NCBI GenBank assembly: GCA_964017145.1
Contig: OZ024850.1
Coordinates: 2,271,618-2,335,617, forward strand
Length of the DNA stretch: 64,000 nt
Direction: 5' to 3'
DNA from: Agrocybe praecox
Lineage: Eukaryota; Basidiomycota; Agaricomycetes; Agaricales; Agrocybaceae
Shown: piece by piece, positions 60,735-64,000 of the stretch
Position numbering within the stretch: the stretch's first letter is position 1
How the letters are laid out: the number at the start of each line of letters is the position of its first letter
Notes under the pieces: model-generated
The model's database searches: none
What the model saw: the letters and a program-made list of their open reading frames with translations, nothing else
Told to the model about the DNA's origin: nothing
Translations under genes and position numbers: made by a program

Positions 60735-61657
60735 TCTTGTTCCCGTCATTGTTTTGGTGTACACCCAGTTTTGCTCATAGTTTCCGGAACTTCGCGAAAT
60801 TCCGGATATATTTTGATTTTTCTCTCAAAAATACATCTTCAGTTTACTTCATCCCTTCGTAATTCACCCGAATATCACAAGTTATCGAAGTTGGAGTCGC
60901 CGAAGATCCTTGCTCAATCTAGCCCTACTCTAGCACAGATATAGTCGCTTCCTTCTATTGGAGGCATCTGTGATGCGCATATTATGCCTGTATGCACCCG
61001 CATTGCGTACGCCCCTCCATATGTCTTCTGGACCAAGAATCGGATGGAACTCTTCCTGATATTGTCGAATCACTCGCTATTAGATGACAAACATTCCTCA
61101 AAGATATGCTGACTTTCGATGCATTTTGAACAGATATTCGACAGTTAAAAACTCCATTTTTCATGTGGCCGCCGTATTGCTGTTCTGTTCTGTTCTAATT
61201 TTATGAAGAACTGACTTTACTAGGTGAAAGAAGTATGTCTTATTTTGTCTAAACAACAGGTTCTATTACCTTAATATGCCTCGTCCGCTTTGTCGGCAGT
61301 CTCTGTTTCCTTTTAAATATCGACGGCGAATTCGCGGACTCTGCATATCGGAAGATCCCTTCACTGCAGACATAGAAGTGTGTTCCTCTTCTGTCTGAGT
61401 GATGTTTTGAAGCTTTTGACAGATCAAAAAACTTCGCAAAAACTCCAGCGTATTTGCAGGAATTGCAAACTTGTATAGCAACGCTCTAGCTTCTTTTTAT
61501 GACAAAAGCGTCATCCGGGCCTTGTCCGGGATAGAGAGTGCAAGGTAAACACGATCAGGCGACGCAGCGCTTGCAGATCCAATTACATCATGATCCTGGC
61601 CAACGATTATAAAACCAGCTATGAGAGAATTTGTGGATCCAACAACCTACCCCAACC
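60735..61657. other. Intergenic spacer upstream of the PL4 lyase
   Basis: 923 bp; the first half is the GRASP 3' flank. A short TGTTCTGTTCTGTTC tandem lies at about 61183-61197. No other gene is recognised; the right end carries the lyase promoter. Confidence 0.45.
61608..61614 (+). promoter_or_regulatory. TATA box of the rhamnogalacturonan lyase
   Basis: TATAAAA-type sequence (ATTATAAAACC) about 45 bp upstream of the ATG at 61658, consistent with an inducible secreted-enzyme gene. Confidence 0.5.
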
Positions 61658-64000
61658 ATGCGGTTCTTAGCCTTTGGCTCTCTCCTGTTAGCGAAATTGC
61701 TCCCTGCAGCTTTTGCCGCTTTTGGTGTAACAACCTCCGGCAGTAATATGGTAGTTGATTCCGGAGGAGGACTTGTCACCACAAGTAATAATTTAATATG
61801 GGCTGCTCAACGTTTCTGTTACTCACGTTTTCAATAGTCAACACGAGTAATGGAGATATCACTTCCCTCCTTTTCAATGGGAAACAGTTGCAAGATTCTT
61901 CCAAATTTACTCAACTGAGTTCCGGATTAGGTGCATATCCTTTCTTGTAGTAATCTTTGAGTGTTTCCTGAACATCTTGCTATAGGGTCCGCGACCGTCA
62001 GCTCTAAGACACAAAATGGCATCATCATTGTTACCATTCAGACCAGCACCATTGTCAGTTTGTTCTTCGTGCTCGAATGAAGCTACTAATTTGGCCTTTA
62101 GACGCACTATTATATTGTCAAGTCAGGCGTCAATACGCTGTACATTGGCACGTTTGCATCAGCGGAACCCACTGTTGGAGAATTGCGCTTCATTGCTCGT
62201 CTGTCTAAATCTGCTCTTCCCAACGGTGTCAATACTGCATGCGAGGTCAATGGTGGCACCGCTATAGAAGGCTCTGACGTCTTCCTGGTTAATGGTCAAA
62301 CTCGTTCTAAATTCTACTCCAGCGTTTGTTTTTCACTCATTTATAAGAGGTTCGCTCACTAATTAGGGGGGCTTTAGATTCGATTCATTGAAGATCAAGT
62401 GCACGGTGTTACTGGCTCCGGTGTAGGAGTTTTCATGATCATTCCTGGAGTTGGTTACGAAACGTCTTCTGGTGGTCCTTTCTTCCGAGGTAAAAACATG
62501 CTTCTTGTGCTCTCGATTCGGACTTCTGATCGATTTTGGGGACAGATATCGATAACCAAGGAACAGCCCAGCAAGAACTCTACTTTTACATGAACTCGAA
62601 TCACGAACAAACTGAAACCTATAGGACTGGTTTCTTTGGACCGTTCGTCTTAATATACTCCTTCAGTTTAAAATTACAGACTGCTAATGTTTTATTTCTC
62701 CAAAGATACGCCATGGCTGTCACCACTGGCTCGGCCCCTTCAGCGTCACTCGACACTTCGTTCTTCGATAGCTTGGGACTTCAGGGCTACGTACCTGCTT
62801 CTGGTCGTGGAACAGTTAAAGGTTCTTACTCTGGGACGCTTTCGGGACAACCTGTGACGATTGGCTTCAAGGTTGGCCATCTATATTTTATGCCATCCAT
62901 TCACTTCTGAAGTTGTATCAGAATTCTGCAGCCCAATACTGGATAGCTGGTTCAGGGTAACTATGAAAATCCGTAGTATTATTACCGCATGACATCTTAC
63001 ATTGGTTTAGTGGAAGTTTCACCCGGAGCAGCATGAAACCCGGAACATACACTGTTACTCTTTTCCAGGGAGAACTCGAGGCTGGAACTGGAACTGTAAC
63101 CGTCAATGCAGGGCAAACAGCTTCCATCACTTTAACGTCGATATTAAACAAGCCTTCAACTATCTGGTCAATAGGTACGTCCAAGTATCGACAAATATCT
63201 GCCGGCAGTGTCTTATGCGCTTCTTACATTGGCAGGAACTGTCGATGGAACACCAGCCGGGTAAACCATATATGTCAATATTGACCCTAAATGGGCGCTA
63301 ATCTAATGAGATAGGTTCTTGAACGCTGATAAGATCCAGACCATACATCCGTATGCGGTTATTTTTCTGTCTTAATTGACCACTACATCTAATCATCATT
63401 ACAGATCCGACACCAGGATGAGCAGTTGGGGTCCAGTAACATACACTATCGGGTCTAGTTCCCCTTCCGCTTTCCCGATGGCACAATTCATTGAGGTGTG
63501 TGCTTTGTCCTTCTTCATAGAACAACAACCTAAAACACTGGCATTTTGTATTAGGTCAATAACCCAACTACTATCAAATGGACTGCCTCGTCCTCCCAAA
63601 TTGGTACGCCGTCAGGTATCGCTTAAACGATATCAAGTTAATTGCTTCCCCTATAGGAGCACGAACGTTGCGTATCCGCACAACAGAATCATTCGCAGGC
63701 GGCAGACCTCAAATCCAAGTAAATAGCTGGACCTCGAGTGCACCTGCAGGTAATTAATTATCGTGCCTGCGCTTCCTTGGTACTTGAGACTCATGTTGAC
63801 ACTTGAAGCCCCAACAAAAATCGATTCGCGCGGAGTAACTCGCGGAACATGGCGAGGACTTAACCAACTCTGTAAATTGTTTAAAATCTCTGACAACGAT
63901 GATGACATTGACAAACAATTTAACAGACGACTTTGCCATCCCTTCTGGCACTTTGGTAGCTGGCTCAAACACAATTACGATTAACGTCATCAGTGGCAGC
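61658..64000 (+). CDS. Secreted rhamnogalacturonan lyase, polysaccharide lyase family 4 (partial, 3' end beyond window)
   Basis: Cleaves the rhamnogalacturonan-I backbone of pectin by beta-elimination. The start [20 protein letters not shown] is a clear signal peptide. The mature part has [20 protein letters not shown], then [60 protein letters not shown] and [20 protein letters not shown], the catalytic domain of PL4. A fibronectin-like middle domain carries [19 protein letters not shown]; the C-terminal jelly-roll domain carries [20 protein letters not shown] and [18 protein letters not shown]. The frame is still open at 64000 near [20 protein letters not shown], so only the last part is missing. 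About ten short introns. It fits plant-material decay. Confidence 0.93.

Noticed and set aside
55886..61657. Regulator plus neighbours considered as a secondary-metabolite or pectin-use gene cluster
   Set aside because: The nearby genes (AOS1, GRASP) are housekeeping. Only one carbohydrate enzyme is present and no synthase, P450 or transporter is seen.
1..64000. CRISPR arrays, phage or bacterial systems
   Set aside because: No regularly spaced repeats were seen, and intron-rich eukaryotic genes fill the window.

Overview
The window is nuclear DNA of a filamentous basidiomycete, most likely an Agaricomycete. Genes sit on both strands and are cut by many short GT-AG introns of about 50-60 bp. 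Intergenic gaps are small, and the gene set is fungal: Zn2Cys6 regulators, alternative oxidase, PET127, a Spo71-like PH protein and a PL4 pectin lyase. No genus is claimed. All calls come from reading the sequence and from memory of the families; no database search was run.

Layout. 1-5.5 kb: SAS10/UTP3 (cut by the left edge), a UPF0390 small protein, complex I NDUFA9-like subunit and TOM22. 5.7-9 kb: a Zn2Cys6 transcription factor whose zinc finger uses a 6-nt microexon. 9-18.4 kb: a gene-poor stretch holding a MITE-like element (about 9.79-10.44 kb) and a CENP-B-type DNA-binding gene without a transposase domain. 18.4-36.2 kb: dense housekeeping genes in order: alternative oxidase, Spo71/Mug56-like PH protein, mitochondrial uS12, NSE2 SUMO ligase, RPN13, SCOC-like coiled-coil protein, ARL8, PET127 and a USP-domain protein. 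36.2-51.5 kb: a broken GNAT gene, pyruvate decarboxylase, a CK1-like kinase with an altered catalytic loop, a large PX-PH phospholipase D and a flavoprotein. 51.5-53.9 kb: gene-poor. 53.9-64 kb: SUMO-activating enzyme AOS1, a second Zn2Cys6 regulator, GRASP, and a secreted rhamnogalacturonan lyase cut by the right edge.

Themes. Five genes encode mitochondrial proteins (NDUFA9, TOM22, AOX, uS12m, PET127). With pyruvate decarboxylase they cover respiration, its bypass and fermentation. A trafficking set (ARL8, SCOC, PLD, GRASP) and two SUMO-pathway genes (AOS1, NSE2) are also present. This looks like ordinary mixed fungal gene order, not a dedicated cluster.

I found no convincing new multi-gene system. 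The best leads are the 6-nt microexon, the MITE with a 9-bp flanking repeat, the decayed GNAT gene, the kinase with HRDIQLGN in place of HRDIKPDN, the CRE palindrome over the stop codon between the flavoprotein and PLD genes, and the transposase-free CENP-B-type protein.
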